28,299 nt of DNA from CALCKU01 sp964534845 (GCA_964534845.1 CAZHPV010000030.1:1-28299); one strand, 5' to 3'. Positions 15,198 to 23,440 are shown, counted from the first letter of the stretch. Program-made: numbers and translations. The notes: generated by a model not told the origin, from the letters alone.

Positions 15198-15692
15198 ATG
15201 GTGGATCAATCGGCATTGGAGCGTTTATGGGCAATGGCGCCCATTTTTACAGAGCAAACACCCCATGCCAAAGAACTCGGCATCAAATTTATCTCCGTTG
15301 ACAAAGGTCAGGCCGCCATGTCTTTGCCTTATGATACCAAACTCATAGGCGATCCAAAAACACGGGTTGTTCATGGCGGCGCGGTTACGACCTTGCTCGA
15401 CCAAGTCAGTGGTCTGGCGGCCATAGCAGGTTTTGATACTTTGAATACTGTGGCGACACTCAATCTGAGTATTGACTATATGCGCGCGGCCAAACCGGGT
15501 GAAACCATTATTGCCAAGGCGCATTGTTACAAGGTGACGCGCTATATCGCTTTTGTAAGGGGTGTGGCCTATGAGCTTGATGAGGATGATCCTGTCGCGA
15601 CCAGTCAGGCGACCTTTATGATAAATTCTAAATTACCATCTCGCAAAGACGGTTCAGAAGACGAAGCAGAGGCTCAGGACGACGTATTATGA
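15198..15692 (+). CDS. PaaI/hotdog-fold thioesterase, first of an overlapping pair
   Basis: A 164-residue hotdog protein. AAAGG lies about 8 bases before ATG 15198. The motif VVHGGAVTTLLDQVSGLAA is the HGG...D active-site helix of PaaI-type acyl-CoA thioesterases, and NLSIDYMRAAKPGETIIAKA is the central beta strand pair. The C-terminal ~20 residues are acidic and probably disordered. The stop overlaps the start of a second hotdog gene by four bases (ATGA), so the two are coupled and may form a heteromeric enzyme. The substrate is unknown. It is divergent from rpsA. Confidence 0.8.
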   Translation: MVDQSALERLWAMAPIFTEQTPHAKELGIKFISVDKGQAAMSLPYDTKLIGDPKTRVVHGGAVTTLLDQVSGLAAIAGFDTLNTVATLNLSIDYMRAAKPGETIIAKAHCYKVTRYIAFVRGVAYELDEDDPVATSQATFMINSKLPSRKDGSEDEAEAQDDVL

Positions 15693-16117
15693 GTAAGGCA
15701 GATATTGATATTGCGAGTTTCGAGCAAAACTTATCCCGCATTGCCTATGCCAAGACCCTCGGCGTTAAGCCGGTTATGATGGACGGCGAGTTCACCTTGG
15801 TTTTACCTTACTTGGATGAAAATGTCGGTAATCCACTGATTAGAGCCTTGCACGGGGGGGTGATTGGCGGCTTCATGGAAATTACGGCCATTTCGCAATT
15901 AATTCTGACGGATAACTTAACGACTCTACCCAAGCCTATCGGCATTAACATAGATTATCTTCGGCGCGGGAAGCCCGTTGATACCTATGCCAGAGCCTTG
16001 GTCTTTAAGCAGGGACGACGGGTCTCGAATGTACGCGTGACGGCCTGGCAAGAGGATATAGACAAACCTATTGCCGCACTTCATGGACATTTTCTTGGAC
16101 ACGATATCGAAGCTTAG
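15689..16117 (+). CDS. PaaI/hotdog-fold protein, second of an overlapping pair
   Basis: A 142-residue hotdog protein starting in the ATGA overlap with the previous gene. The active-site segment reads ALHGGVIGGFMEITAISQL: the HGG is kept, but the acidic residue expected as Asp is Glu (FMEI). The strand INIDYLRRGKPVDTYARALV matches its partner. The altered acidic residue suggests that one subunit of the pair might be catalytic and the other structural, though Glu can also serve. Downstream is a 205-base gap with two short inverted repeats (16246-16254 and 16256-16269) and no T-run. Confidence 0.75.
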   Translation: MSKADIDIASFEQNLSRIAYAKTLGVKPVMMDGEFTLVLPYLDENVGNPLIRALHGGVIGGFMEITAISQLILTDNLTTLPKPIGINIDYLRRGKPVDTYARALVFKQGRRVSNVRVTAWQEDIDKPIAALHGHFLGHDIEA

Positions 16118-16322
16118 TTAACGCCTTATACAGCTGGCTGCCCGGTGACGCCTTGTGAAATTGAGCTCCCTCGTAAATCCGAATTTATCCTAACCATCCA
16201 AAAAGAGGGTTATAAAGATGTGGAGATAGGCATTGATTATGGGGTGAGTAACTCGCCCTAAAGTTAGGGGCTCTTCCGAGACGGTGCTAGATTTCAAGGG
16301 TTTAAAACTGTAAGCCCAGCCT

Positions 16323-17648
16323 ATGGAGTACCTCACCCGCAAATATGTCTTTGCCCAAAGCTGGCCAATTATGCTGGCCAATGCAGCCGCCCCTATGGTC
16401 GGGCTTGTCGATACGTTTGTGGTTGGACGCTTTGTTTCAACCAGTGCCTTGGCCGGTATCGGTTTGGGAGCCGTGATTTACGGGATTGTTTATTGGGGGT
16501 TTGGGTTTTTACGCATGAGCACGGCGGGGCTGGCCGCGCAAGCAGATGGTGCGAATGATCAAAGTGCCGTCCAATCCCATCTAGCCCGTGCCGTGCCTTT
16601 AGGCTTTGCGATCGGCCTGATTGTTCTGGTTTTACAAAGTCTCTTCTTATTGCTGGCGTTTAAAATCTACACAGCCAGCGAGGCGATAGAAATGTCCGCC
16701 GGTACATATATTTCCGCGCGTTTGTGGGGCTTGCCGGCAACATTATCCTCTATTGCTTTAATGGGCTGGTTTGTCGGTTTGGGCCGCGCCAAGCGCGCGC
16801 TCCATATGCAGATTGTCTTAAATATAGTGAACCTTATTTTATCGCCGCTTTTTGTCATTGGTTTCGGCTGGGGGTTATACGGGGTAGGGATAGCCTCTGC
16901 TATTGCCGAGTGGGCCGGGCTTTTTGCGGGTTTGGCACTGGCCTTGAGTGAAATCCGCGCGCGGGGCGGGTTGCGCCGCGAGGTGTTCACCAGAGAGGCG
17001 CTTCTCGATAGCGGGGCGCTTTCAAAACTGGGCGTGACGAACGGTAACATTTTCATTCGCACACTCGCGCTAACCGTCGGGTTCAATTTTTTTGGTAATG
17101 CGGCGGCTACGCAAGGGGAAATTTTCTTGGCGGGCAATCATATACTCATGCAATTTATCACCATGATCGCGCTTATTCTGGATGCTTTTGCCCACACCGC
17201 AGAAGCCGTAACAGGGGCGGCCTTTGGGGCTAAGGACCGGGCAAGGTTTAACCGTGCCGTCAGGCTCACGACAGAGTTTTCGGCCTTGTTTGCCCTTATA
17301 ACCGGAGCGGCGACATTAATTTTTGGGCCGTTTGTGATCGAGCTTCTGAGTTCTGATCCGCTTGTGCAGGACAGTGCGCGGCGATATTTACCCTTTTGTG
17401 CCTTGGCGCCCATTGTCGGGTTTGCGGCTTGGCAATTTGACGGCATATTTATAGGCACAACGCAAACACGAGCCATGCGCGATGCAGGGATTGCGGCGGT
17501 CATTATATATATTGGAGCCCATTATATTTTAGAGCCGCGTTATGGCGGTTACGGACTCTGGGCCTCCTTTTTGATTTATTACATTGCCCGGGCGCTTACC
17601 CTTATGGTATTTTATCCCTCTGTAACCCGACAGCTCGATCAGACATAA
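16323..17648 (+). CDS. MATE family efflux transporter
   Basis: A 441-residue membrane protein with about 12 hydrophobic segments. The N-terminal WPIMLANAAAPMVGLVDTFVVGRF and the AGIGLGAVIYGIVYWGFGFLRM segment are typical of the DinF branch of MATE exporters, which extrude drugs or metabolites in exchange for Na+ or H+. The second half repeats the fold (NGNIFIRTLALTVGFNFF, FITMIALILDAFAHTAEAV). There is no clear Shine-Dalgarno before ATG 16323, but the start fits the family's N-terminus. It shares its stop with the start of a GNAT gene (TAAATG), so the two are co-expressed. Confidence 0.85.
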   Translation: MEYLTRKYVFAQSWPIMLANAAAPMVGLVDTFVVGRFVSTSALAGIGLGAVIYGIVYWGFGFLRMSTAGLAAQADGANDQSAVQSHLARAVPLGFAIGLIVLVLQSLFLLLAFKIYTASEAIEMSAGTYISARLWGLPATLSSIALMGWFVGLGRAKRALHMQIVLNIVNLILSPLFVIGFGWGLYGVGIASAIAEWAGLFAGLALALSEIRARGGLRREVFTREALLDSGALSKLGVTNGNIFIRTLALTVGFNFFGNAAATQGEIFLAGNHILMQFITMIALILDAFAHTAEAVTGAAFGAKDRARFNRAVRLTTEFSALFALITGAATLIFGPFVIELLSSDPLVQDSARRYLPFCALAPIVGFAAWQFDGIFIGTTQTRAMRDAGIAAVIIYIGAHYILEPRYGGYGLWASFLIYYIARALTLMVFYPSVTRQLDQT

Positions 17649-18137
17649 ATGGATTCCTTTAAGGTAAATACTAGCCGTCTCATTATGAAAGTGGATGATT
17701 TAACGGATCCCCGAGTCCAGGCTCTATTACAGGTGCATTTGGCAAATGCCAAGGCTCTTACGCCGCCCGAATTTGTTCAAGCATTGGATATTTCCGGCTT
17801 AAAAATGCCGGATGTGACGTTCTGGACCTTATGGCAGGATGAAACCTTATTGGGATGTGGGGCTTTAAAAGCGCTAGACAGTTTGCACGGAGAAGTAAAA
17901 TCCATGCATGTTTATGACGCCTTTCGTCAACAAAATTTGGGCGGTGTTATTTTGCGCTATATTATTAAAGCGGCGCGAGACCGCGGGTATAAGCGCCTCA
18001 GTCTGGAAACAGGTCACCCTCCGCATTATGTGCCGGCTATATCTCTCTATAAATCCTTTGGGTTTTCGCAATGTCCCCCTTTTGCCGACTATAGGGATGA
18101 AACCTTTTCGCGTTATATGACGCTGTCTTTGTCGTGA
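17649..18137 (+). CDS. GNAT family N-acetyltransferase
   Basis: A 162-residue acetyl-CoA-dependent acyltransferase. The core is visible as LLGCGALKALDSLHGEVKSM (strands 2-4), FRQQNLGGVILRYIIKAARDRG (the acetyl-CoA pyrophosphate loop, here QQNLGG in place of the usual Q/RxxGxG/A, and helix) and LSLETG...AISLYKSFGF (strand 5 and the Tyr-containing helix). The target amine is unknown. The start at ATG 17649 touches the MATE stop; ATG 17685 is an alternative, but the segment before it (TSRLIMKVDDL) looks like a real first strand. Together with the MATE pump this could be a modify-and-export detoxification pair, which is inference. Confidence 0.8.
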   Translation: MDSFKVNTSRLIMKVDDLTDPRVQALLQVHLANAKALTPPEFVQALDISGLKMPDVTFWTLWQDETLLGCGALKALDSLHGEVKSMHVYDAFRQQNLGGVILRYIIKAARDRGYKRLSLETGHPPHYVPAISLYKSFGFSQCPPFADYRDETFSRYMTLSLS

Positions 18138-18208
18138 GAGTCTTGCGTAAGCGGGGCCTCATATGATTGAGGTGCCAAATTAATAGGCCATAAGATTTAT
18201 TCTCGTCA

Positions 18209-18239
18209 TTGACTTCGTGCCACAGAGAGTTAGTTATAT
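18209..18239 (+). promoter_or_regulatory. Possible sdh promoter
   Basis: TTGACT (18209-18214) is a 5/6 match to a -35 box. The best -10-like string, TTATAT (18234-18239), is 19 bases away, longer than ideal. The 127-base gap before sdhC holds no other feature. Confidence 0.25.
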
Positions 18240-18264
18240 ATCAAATAAAAAAGGAAAAATTACT

Positions 18265-18654
18265 ATGGCAAGTAAATGGTCTGATGCACGTCCGATGGCG
18301 CCCCATTTGCAGATTTGGCGGTGGCATCCCGCTATGCTGAGTTCGATCTTGCACCGGGCGACCGCCATAATTTGTTACGTTGCCCTGATAATCGTTTCAA
18401 TTGGCGCAATTTTGATGGCGACAACAGGCGGGCTTCCGCTTGAGGGTTTAATTTTTAGTCCGTTAGGGGCATTCGGTTTATTCGTTTTTCTTTTCGCTTT
18501 TATTTTTATGGCACTGGCACAACTTCGCCATGCTATTTGGGATAGCGGTAAAATGCTTGACCCCGATAAAAATAATGGCTTGTCATATGTAATGATTTTT
18601 TTGGCCTTGGGTCTGGCTCTTATTCTGACCCTTCTTGCATCAGGAGTATTTTAA
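18265..18654 (+). CDS. sdhC: Succinate dehydrogenase cytochrome b556-type membrane anchor, SdhC
   Basis: A 129-residue, three-TM anchor of complex II. ATG 18265 is chosen because AAGGA lies 9 bases upstream; an earlier in-frame ATG at 18217 has no such site. APHLQIWRW and SSILHRATA (residues 26-34) match the SdhC family; Ser27 and Arg31 sit where the quinone-binding Ser and Arg are. The usual second-helix motif HxxxGxRHxxxD reads MALAQLRHAIWD here: the RH and D are kept (88, 89, 93), but the heme-b ligand His is Met82 and the Gly is Gln86. The subunit may therefore bind heme differently or not at all. The stop overlaps the sdhD start by one base. Confidence 0.88.
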   Translation: MASKWSDARPMAPHLQIWRWHPAMLSSILHRATAIICYVALIIVSIGAILMATTGGLPLEGLIFSPLGAFGLFVFLFAFIFMALAQLRHAIWDSGKMLDPDKNNGLSYVMIFLALGLALILTLLASGVF

Positions 18655-18986
18655 TGTCGAGCGGTGCTACACATCATAAACTACACGGCTTTGTAGGCTT
18701 GGGCGTTATTATTGGATTACCCTTTGCAATCTGCAGTGCGGTTAAGGCTATTCCCGGGCAAACTCAGGGATTGGTAGACTGGTTATCAGGCCCTGTGGGT
18801 GGTCTTGGTTTTATGGCGTTTTTTACAGCGGCAATCTGGTATTGCAAACTCGAGTTTGATGAAGTCGTCATGGACTATTTCGACGGTGGTTTAAAATCCT
18901 TTGCTTTATTGGCTAATCGTATTGTTTCATTTCTTGTCTGGTTAGTTGCAGCCTATGCAATCGCCAAACTCGCATTTCTAGGATAA
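18654..18986 (+). CDS. sdhD: Succinate dehydrogenase membrane anchor, SdhD
   Basis: A 110-residue three-TM protein between sdhC and sdhA; AGGAG is 7 bases before ATG 18654. Position and topology identify it more than sequence does. The MDYFDGG stretch keeps the Asp-Tyr pair (74-75) that lines the quinone site. The His that normally ligates heme b lies 11 residues before that Asp; here that residue is Tyr63, followed by Cys64 (WYCKLEFDE). Ten residues before the Asp is, as I recall, where yeast Sdh4 has its heme-ligand Cys. Only two His (7 and 8) and His11 are present, all in the N-terminal tail. Divergent for the family, in line with SdhC. Confidence 0.8.
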   Translation: MSSGATHHKLHGFVGLGVIIGLPFAICSAVKAIPGQTQGLVDWLSGPVGGLGFMAFFTAAIWYCKLEFDEVVMDYFDGGLKSFALLANRIVSFLVWLVAAYAIAKLAFLG

Positions 18987-18992
18987 CGTCTC

Positions 18993-20777
18993 ATGACAAA
19001 ATGGATCGATCATACATATGATGTTGTTGTTATTGGAGCGGGGGGCTCTGGTCTGCGCGCTACGCTTGGTGCGGCACAAGCGGGTCTGAAGACGGCCTGT
19101 GTCACCAAGGTCTTCCCTACGCGGTCCCACACCGTCGCAGCACAGGGCGGCATAGCCGCTTCATTGGGCAATATGGGGCCAGATGATTGGCGTTGGCATA
19201 TGTATGACACGGTCAAGGGGTCTGACTGGTTAGGTGATCAAGACAGTATTGAATATCTATGCCGTGAAGCGCCAAAAGCTGTTTATGAGCTTGAAAATTG
19301 GGGCATGCCGTTTTCACGTAATGAAGAGGGGAAGATTTATCAGCGTCCATTCGGGGGTCATACCACTGAAATGGGTGAAGGTCCGCCAGTACAGCGCACA
19401 TGTGCGGCGGCTGACCGGACAGGCCATGCCATGCTCCACACGCTTTATGGTCAATCCCTGCGTAATAATGCCGAGTTTTTCATTGAATATTTCGCACTTG
19501 ATCTGATCATGGAAGATGGTGTGTGCCGAGGTATGACAGCTTGGAAACTTGATGATGGTACGCTGCACCGCTTTCGTGCACAAACCGTTATTCTGGCAAC
19601 GGGCGGTTATGGCCGTGTTTTCTTCTCAGCGACGTCTGCCCATACCTGTACGGGAGACGGGAATGCCATGGTTCTGCGGGCTGGTCTACCGGTTCAGGAT
19701 ATGGAGTTCATCCAGTTCCACCCAACTGGAATTTACGGCGCGGGCTGTCTGATTACGGAGGGCGCTCGAGGTGAGGGTGGTTATCTGACCAATTCTGAGG
19801 GAGAGCGTTTCATGGAACGTTACGCCCCGAGTGTGAAAGATTTGGCCCCGCGTGATATGGTAAGCCGGGCCATGGTTATGGAAATTCGCGACGGACGCGG
19901 CGTGGGTAAGGACAAGGATCATATTTTCCTACATCTGGACCATCTCGATCCAAAAGTTCTGGCAGCCCGTCTGCCGGGTATTTCCGAAACCGCCAAAATA
20001 TTCTCTGGCGTTGATGTCACCAAGGAGCCGATCCCTGTTCTCCCGACCTGCCACTATAATATGGGCGGTATTCAGACGAATTATCATGGCGAGGTCTTGA
20101 CGAAAAAGGGTAAGAACCCAGACGCCGTTGTTAAAGGCTTAATGGCGGTCGGAGAGGCGGCTTGTGTGTCCGTTCACGGCGCGAACCGTTTGGGGTCGAA
20201 CTCATTGATTGATCTTGTAGTCTTTGGCCGGGCGGCGGGTCTGCGATGCGGTGAAACCCTGACCCCTAATATGAAACAGAAACCTTTGGCAAAGGATGCC
20301 GGTCAAGCCTCTATTGACCGTCTTGAAAAGTTTAAAGACGCAAAAGGCTCAAAGAAAGCCGCAGAAATTCGCCTGAGCTTACAAAAAGCCATGCAGGAAC
20401 ATTGCGCCGTCTTTAGAACAGAAGACAGCATGGCTGAAGGTGTCAAAAAAGTTACCGCGATTGTCGACTCGCTTAAAGATATTGCCGTTTTTGACAAAAC
20501 CATGATTTGGAATACCGACCTCATGGAAGCGTTAGAACTGGATAATCTTGCGGCCCAGGCCATGGTGACAATGGCGTCAGCCGATAATCGCAAGGAATCA
20601 CGCGGGGCTCATGCTCATGAAGACTTTAGTGAGCGGGATGATAAAAAGTGGATGAAACACACTTTGGCGTGGTATGACACTGAAAAGAACAGCGTCAAAA
20701 TTGATTACCGTCCGGTCCATGACTACACAATGACAGATGGGATTGACTATATTAAACCCAAAAAGCGCGTTTATTAG
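18993..20777 (+). CDS. sdhA: Succinate dehydrogenase flavoprotein subunit
   Basis: A 594-residue flavoprotein that oxidises succinate to fumarate in the TCA cycle, on the cytoplasmic face of the membrane. The FAD Rossmann motif is VVVIGAGGSGLRATLGAAQ (residues 11-29). FPTRSHTVAAQGGIAASLG contains the His (46) that is covalently flavinylated. QFHPTGIYGAGCLITEGARG and ARLPGISE are active-site and capping-domain segments, with HGANRLGSNSL near the C-terminal third. Full length for the family. It follows sdhD by six bases with AGGA overlapping the sdhD end. The iron-sulfur subunit gene sdhB, which normally follows, is not found; the next gene (136 bases on) is an enoyl-CoA hydratase. Confidence 0.97.
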   Translation: MTKWIDHTYDVVVIGAGGSGLRATLGAAQAGLKTACVTKVFPTRSHTVAAQGGIAASLGNMGPDDWRWHMYDTVKGSDWLGDQDSIEYLCREAPKAVYELENWGMPFSRNEEGKIYQRPFGGHTTEMGEGPPVQRTCAAADRTGHAMLHTLYGQSLRNNAEFFIEYFALDLIMEDGVCRGMTAWKLDDGTLHRFRAQTVILATGGYGRVFFSATSAHTCTGDGNAMVLRAGLPVQDMEFIQFHPTGIYGAGCLITEGARGEGGYLTNSEGERFMERYAPSVKDLAPRDMVSRAMVMEIRDGRGVGKDKDHIFLHLDHLDPKVLAARLPGISETAKIFSGVDVTKEPIPVLPTCHYNMGGIQTNYHGEVLTKKGKNPDAVVKGLMAVGEAACVSVHGANRLGSNSLIDLVVFGRAAGLRCGETLTPNMKQKPLAKDAGQASIDRLEKFKDAKGSKKAAEIRLSLQKAMQEHCAVFRTEDSMAEGVKKVTAIVDSLKDIAVFDKTMIWNTDLMEALELDNLAAQAMVTMASADNRKESRGAHAHEDFSERDDKKWMKHTLAWYDTEKNSVKIDYRPVHDYTMTDGIDYIKPKKRVY

Positions 20778-20913
20778 CCTCTTTAGCAGTCAAAATTGCT
20801 GAGCCTGTCTTCATGTTTTTTCAATGACAGCTCCGTGTGTCTATATTACAATTCGAATACGCATTTAGCCATAGTTATAATAATGGGGGCGCCCTTAGAA
20901 ATTGAGATCGACC

Positions 20914-21741
20914 ATGTCTATTTTTACTAATGAAGTTGATAGCGAAAATCCCGGAGTCCGTATTCTTACGATGAACCGCCCGGAGGCCATGAACAGTTTT
21001 AATGTTCATCTGTTTTTTGAAATGAAAAAAACTTTCGAGGCTTTAGGGAAAGACCCCTCGGTCAGGGCGATTGTTTTAACGGGAGCCGGACGGGCTTTTT
21101 GCGCCGGCGCGGATATTTCAGACGGTTTTTCTTCCTCCGGGTTTGATTATAAGGCCGAATATGTTGACGGCGTGGCGCGCGATACGGGCGGAATACTCAA
21201 TCTCGCTATTTTTGGGTTAAATGTACCTGTTATAGCGGCTATGAACGGCTCCGCTGTCGGGATAGGCCTGACGATGACCTTTCCATGTGACATTAGAATT
21301 GCCGCCAAAAAAGCAAAATATGCGATCCCCTTTACCCGCCGAGGTATTGTTTTTGACGGGGCGGCAAGCTGGTTTTTGCCGCAATTGGTGGGCTTTTCCA
21401 AGGCTTATGAGTGGGGTTTGAAGGGTGACTTTATTGCCCCCGAAGAGGGTTTGAATTCAGGCTTGTTTTCCGAGCTTTTAGAGAATGAAGATGTCTTGCC
21501 TCGTGCGCTCGAACTGGCTCGCGATTTAGCGCAAAATTGCTCTCCGACATCCATTGCAAATATGAAACATCTCCTGCGCCGCTCCATGCTGGGTAACGGG
21601 GTTATGCAAAATGCGCCATTTGCATTGCATTTGGAAGAAAGTGCTATGTTAAGCAAGGCTTTCCCCTCACATGATTGCCAAGAGGGGGTCCAATCCTTTT
21701 TAGAGAAACGGGCGCCAAAATTTAAAGATCGAGACGTCTAG
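20914..21741 (+). CDS. Enoyl-CoA hydratase/isomerase (crotonase) family protein
   Basis: A ~275-residue crotonase-fold protein. ATG 20914 is preferred over the TTG at 20902 because GAG precedes it at about 8 bases and the family's first strand follows. The oxyanion-hole segments are GAGRAFCAGADIS and MNGSAVGIGLTM. The catalytic region reads IPFTRRGIVFDGAASWFLP, with Asp in place of the second catalytic Glu of true hydratases, a pattern often annotated as enoyl-CoA hydratase-related or isomerase. It acts on CoA thioesters in fatty acid or related breakdown; the exact substrate is open. It sits between sdhA and gshA without clear partners. The gap before it (20778-20913) has no strong terminator hairpin. 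Confidence 0.8.
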   Translation: MSIFTNEVDSENPGVRILTMNRPEAMNSFNVHLFFEMKKTFEALGKDPSVRAIVLTGAGRAFCAGADISDGFSSSGFDYKAEYVDGVARDTGGILNLAIFGLNVPVIAAMNGSAVGIGLTMTFPCDIRIAAKKAKYAIPFTRRGIVFDGAASWFLPQLVGFSKAYEWGLKGDFIAPEEGLNSGLFSELLENEDVLPRALELARDLAQNCSPTSIANMKHLLRRSMLGNGVMQNAPFALHLEESAMLSKAFPSHDCQEGVQSFLEKRAPKFKDRDV

Positions 21742-21822
21742 CCCACTATTAGAAAATTAAATTCCAGGTCCTAAAAATAAATCCTTCCCGCGCGCAAACC
21801 TATCTGTGTCATAAGGCCCCAT

Positions 21823-23169
21823 ATGTCCAAAAATAAAAGTGAAATAATCGAATCCAAAGCCCAAATGATTGCGCATTTGCAGGCAGGCTGTAAGCCCAAA
21901 GATCAGTGGCGAATTGGTACGGAGCATGAAAAAATAGGTGTGTGTTTGCATAAAAACACGCCCATTCCTTATTCAGGAATAAAATCCCTCCTTGAGAAAA
22001 TGCAAAGATTTGGTTGGGCGGGTGTCTTTGAAGGACCCAATATTATTGCCTTAAAAAGAGATGGAGCCTCTGTAAGCTTGGAACCGGGTGGGCAGTTGGA
22101 GCTTTCTGGTGCGCCTCTGGAAAATGTGCATGAGACCTGCTCGGAAGTCAGCCAGCATTTACGTGAGGTCAAAGAAGTTGCTGACGAGATTGGTGCTGGT
22201 TTTATCTCCTTAGGCTTTCGGCCAGAGACACGGCTTGAAGATGTACCGATAATGCCAAAAGGCCGCTATAAGATCATGCGTAAATATATGACCAAGGTTG
22301 GCACGCATGGTCAGGAAATGATGTTTCGCACCTGTACGGTTCAGACTAATCTGGATTTTGGGTCTGAGGCCGACATGGTCAAAAAATTTCGCGTAAGCTT
22401 GGCACTGCAACCCCTTGGCACCGCGCTCTTTGCCAATTCACCCTTTATGCACGGCCAGCTTAACGGCTATAATTCCTATCGTTCGCGCGTCTGGCTTGAT
22501 ACGGACCCAGACCGCACCGGTATGTTACCTTTTGTCTTTGATGAAGGGTTTGGTTTTGAGCAATATATTGATTATGCATTGGATGTTCCGATGTATTTTG
22601 TTTACCGCGAAGGCGATTATCTTGATGCCTCCGGCCTGTCCTTTCGTGACTTTTTAGACGGTAAGCTATCGACTGTACCGGGGCAAAAACCGAGCCTTTC
22701 TGATTTTGATAATCATCTCTCGACAATTTTCCCCGAAGTGCGCCTCAAGACGTTTCTGGAAATGCGCGGTTCAGACACGGGTCCTTGGGATGAGCTTTGT
22801 GCGTTTTCTGCCTTTTGGGTCGGCTTGTTATATGATGCGAACTCGCTTGATGCGGCGTGGGATTACGTCAAGAACTGGACGCAAGAAGAGCGAGAGCAAT
22901 TGCGCCGTGACGTCCCTCAATACGGGCTACATACAAGATTTCAAGGACGGCTTTTACGCCATATTGCCCGTGACATATTAGAGATAAGTCGTCAGGGTTT
23001 GAAAGCGCGCGCGCGTTTAAATGGGCACGGGGAGAGCGAAACCATATTCCTCCAACCGCTGGATGAATTTGTTAGAACCGGCATGAATAATGCCGATTTG
23101 TTGGTACAAAAATTCTTGGGCGAATGGGGTGGTGATATCAGTCCTGTCTATAAGGAGAGTGCATATTAG
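21823..23169 (+). CDS. gshA: Glutamate-cysteine ligase, plant/alphaproteobacterial type
   Basis: A 448-residue enzyme joining glutamate and cysteine with ATP, the first step of glutathione synthesis. AAGG is about 7 bases before ATG 21823. Signatures are RIGTEHEKIGVC, VSLEPGGQLELSGAPL, MFRTCTVQTNLDFGSE (substrate and metal site) and PLGTALFANSPF, all typical of the GCS2 class found in alphaproteobacteria and plants rather than the E. coli class. Two cysteines lie near the active site (CTVQ segment and VCLH), as in redox-regulated plant-type enzymes, though regulation is not shown. The ending (GEWGGDISPVYKESAY) is followed directly, in frame, by a second, divergent copy of the last 54 codons. 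Confidence 0.93.
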   Translation: MSKNKSEIIESKAQMIAHLQAGCKPKDQWRIGTEHEKIGVCLHKNTPIPYSGIKSLLEKMQRFGWAGVFEGPNIIALKRDGASVSLEPGGQLELSGAPLENVHETCSEVSQHLREVKEVADEIGAGFISLGFRPETRLEDVPIMPKGRYKIMRKYMTKVGTHGQEMMFRTCTVQTNLDFGSEADMVKKFRVSLALQPLGTALFANSPFMHGQLNGYNSYRSRVWLDTDPDRTGMLPFVFDEGFGFEQYIDYALDVPMYFVYREGDYLDASGLSFRDFLDGKLSTVPGQKPSLSDFDNHLSTIFPEVRLKTFLEMRGSDTGPWDELCAFSAFWVGLLYDANSLDAAWDYVKNWTQEEREQLRRDVPQYGLHTRFQGRLLRHIARDILEISRQGLKARARLNGHGESETIFLQPLDEFVRTGMNNADLLVQKFLGEWGGDISPVYKESAY

Positions 23170-23340
23170 TCACTCTGGCGCGCGCGCCTTAATACTCACG
23201 GTGAGAACGAGACTGTGTTCTTACAAGAGTCCGATAATTTCGCCCAGACAGGTAAGAACAACGCAGACCGCTTAATCGCCGCCTATAACGGCAAATGGCA
23301 CGGCGACATTACCCATGCCTATCGGGACTGTGCGTTTTAG
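23170..23340 (+). pseudogene. Leftover gshA C-terminal fragment, in-frame tandem copy
   Basis: After the gshA stop, the same frame stays open for 56 codons to TAG 23338-23340 and, from 23179, reads as another GshA C-terminus: RARLNTHGENETVFLQ, TGKNNADRL, GKWHGDITHAY, CAF. It aligns without gaps to the real gshA tail at 23008-23169 (period 171 bases, each copy 162 bases including stop); 29 of 53 residues are identical by my count. There is no start codon or ribosome binding site, so it is not an independent gene. It is a remnant of a diverged second gshA, or a tail displaced by recombination. Its intact frame despite divergence suggests the remnant formed recently or is read through. Confidence 0.8.
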
Positions 23341-23434
23341 GTGGAGGTAAACAGTTCCCACAAAGGTGTCCTCTAAATCCCCATTGCGGACATTAGCAAA
23401 CTCGCTTTGGGCTGTATACGTCCAATGAATTTGG

Positions 23435-23440
23435 TAGAAT
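23435..23440 (+). promoter_or_regulatory. Possible extended -10 box before the HEPN gene
   Basis: TAGAAT preceded by TGG (TGnTAnAAT pattern) lies 73 bases before the proposed ATT start. No convincing -35 box is at 17 bases, which an extended -10 promoter may not need. Confidence 0.25.

Noticed and set aside
16246..16269. GAGTAACTC and CCCTAAAGTTAGGG inverted repeats before the MATE gene
   Set aside because: Short, no T-run, and not placed to suggest a specific role; kept only as a note.
16118..16322. Possible tRNA or small RNA in the 205-base gap
   Set aside because: No cloverleaf, T-loop-like GGTTCGAATCC or other RNA signature could be found.
23008..23340. gshA double tail as attL/attR-like duplication left by an integrating island
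   Set aside because: Copies are adjacent rather than flanking the cargo, are only 55% identical in protein, and no integrase is visible.
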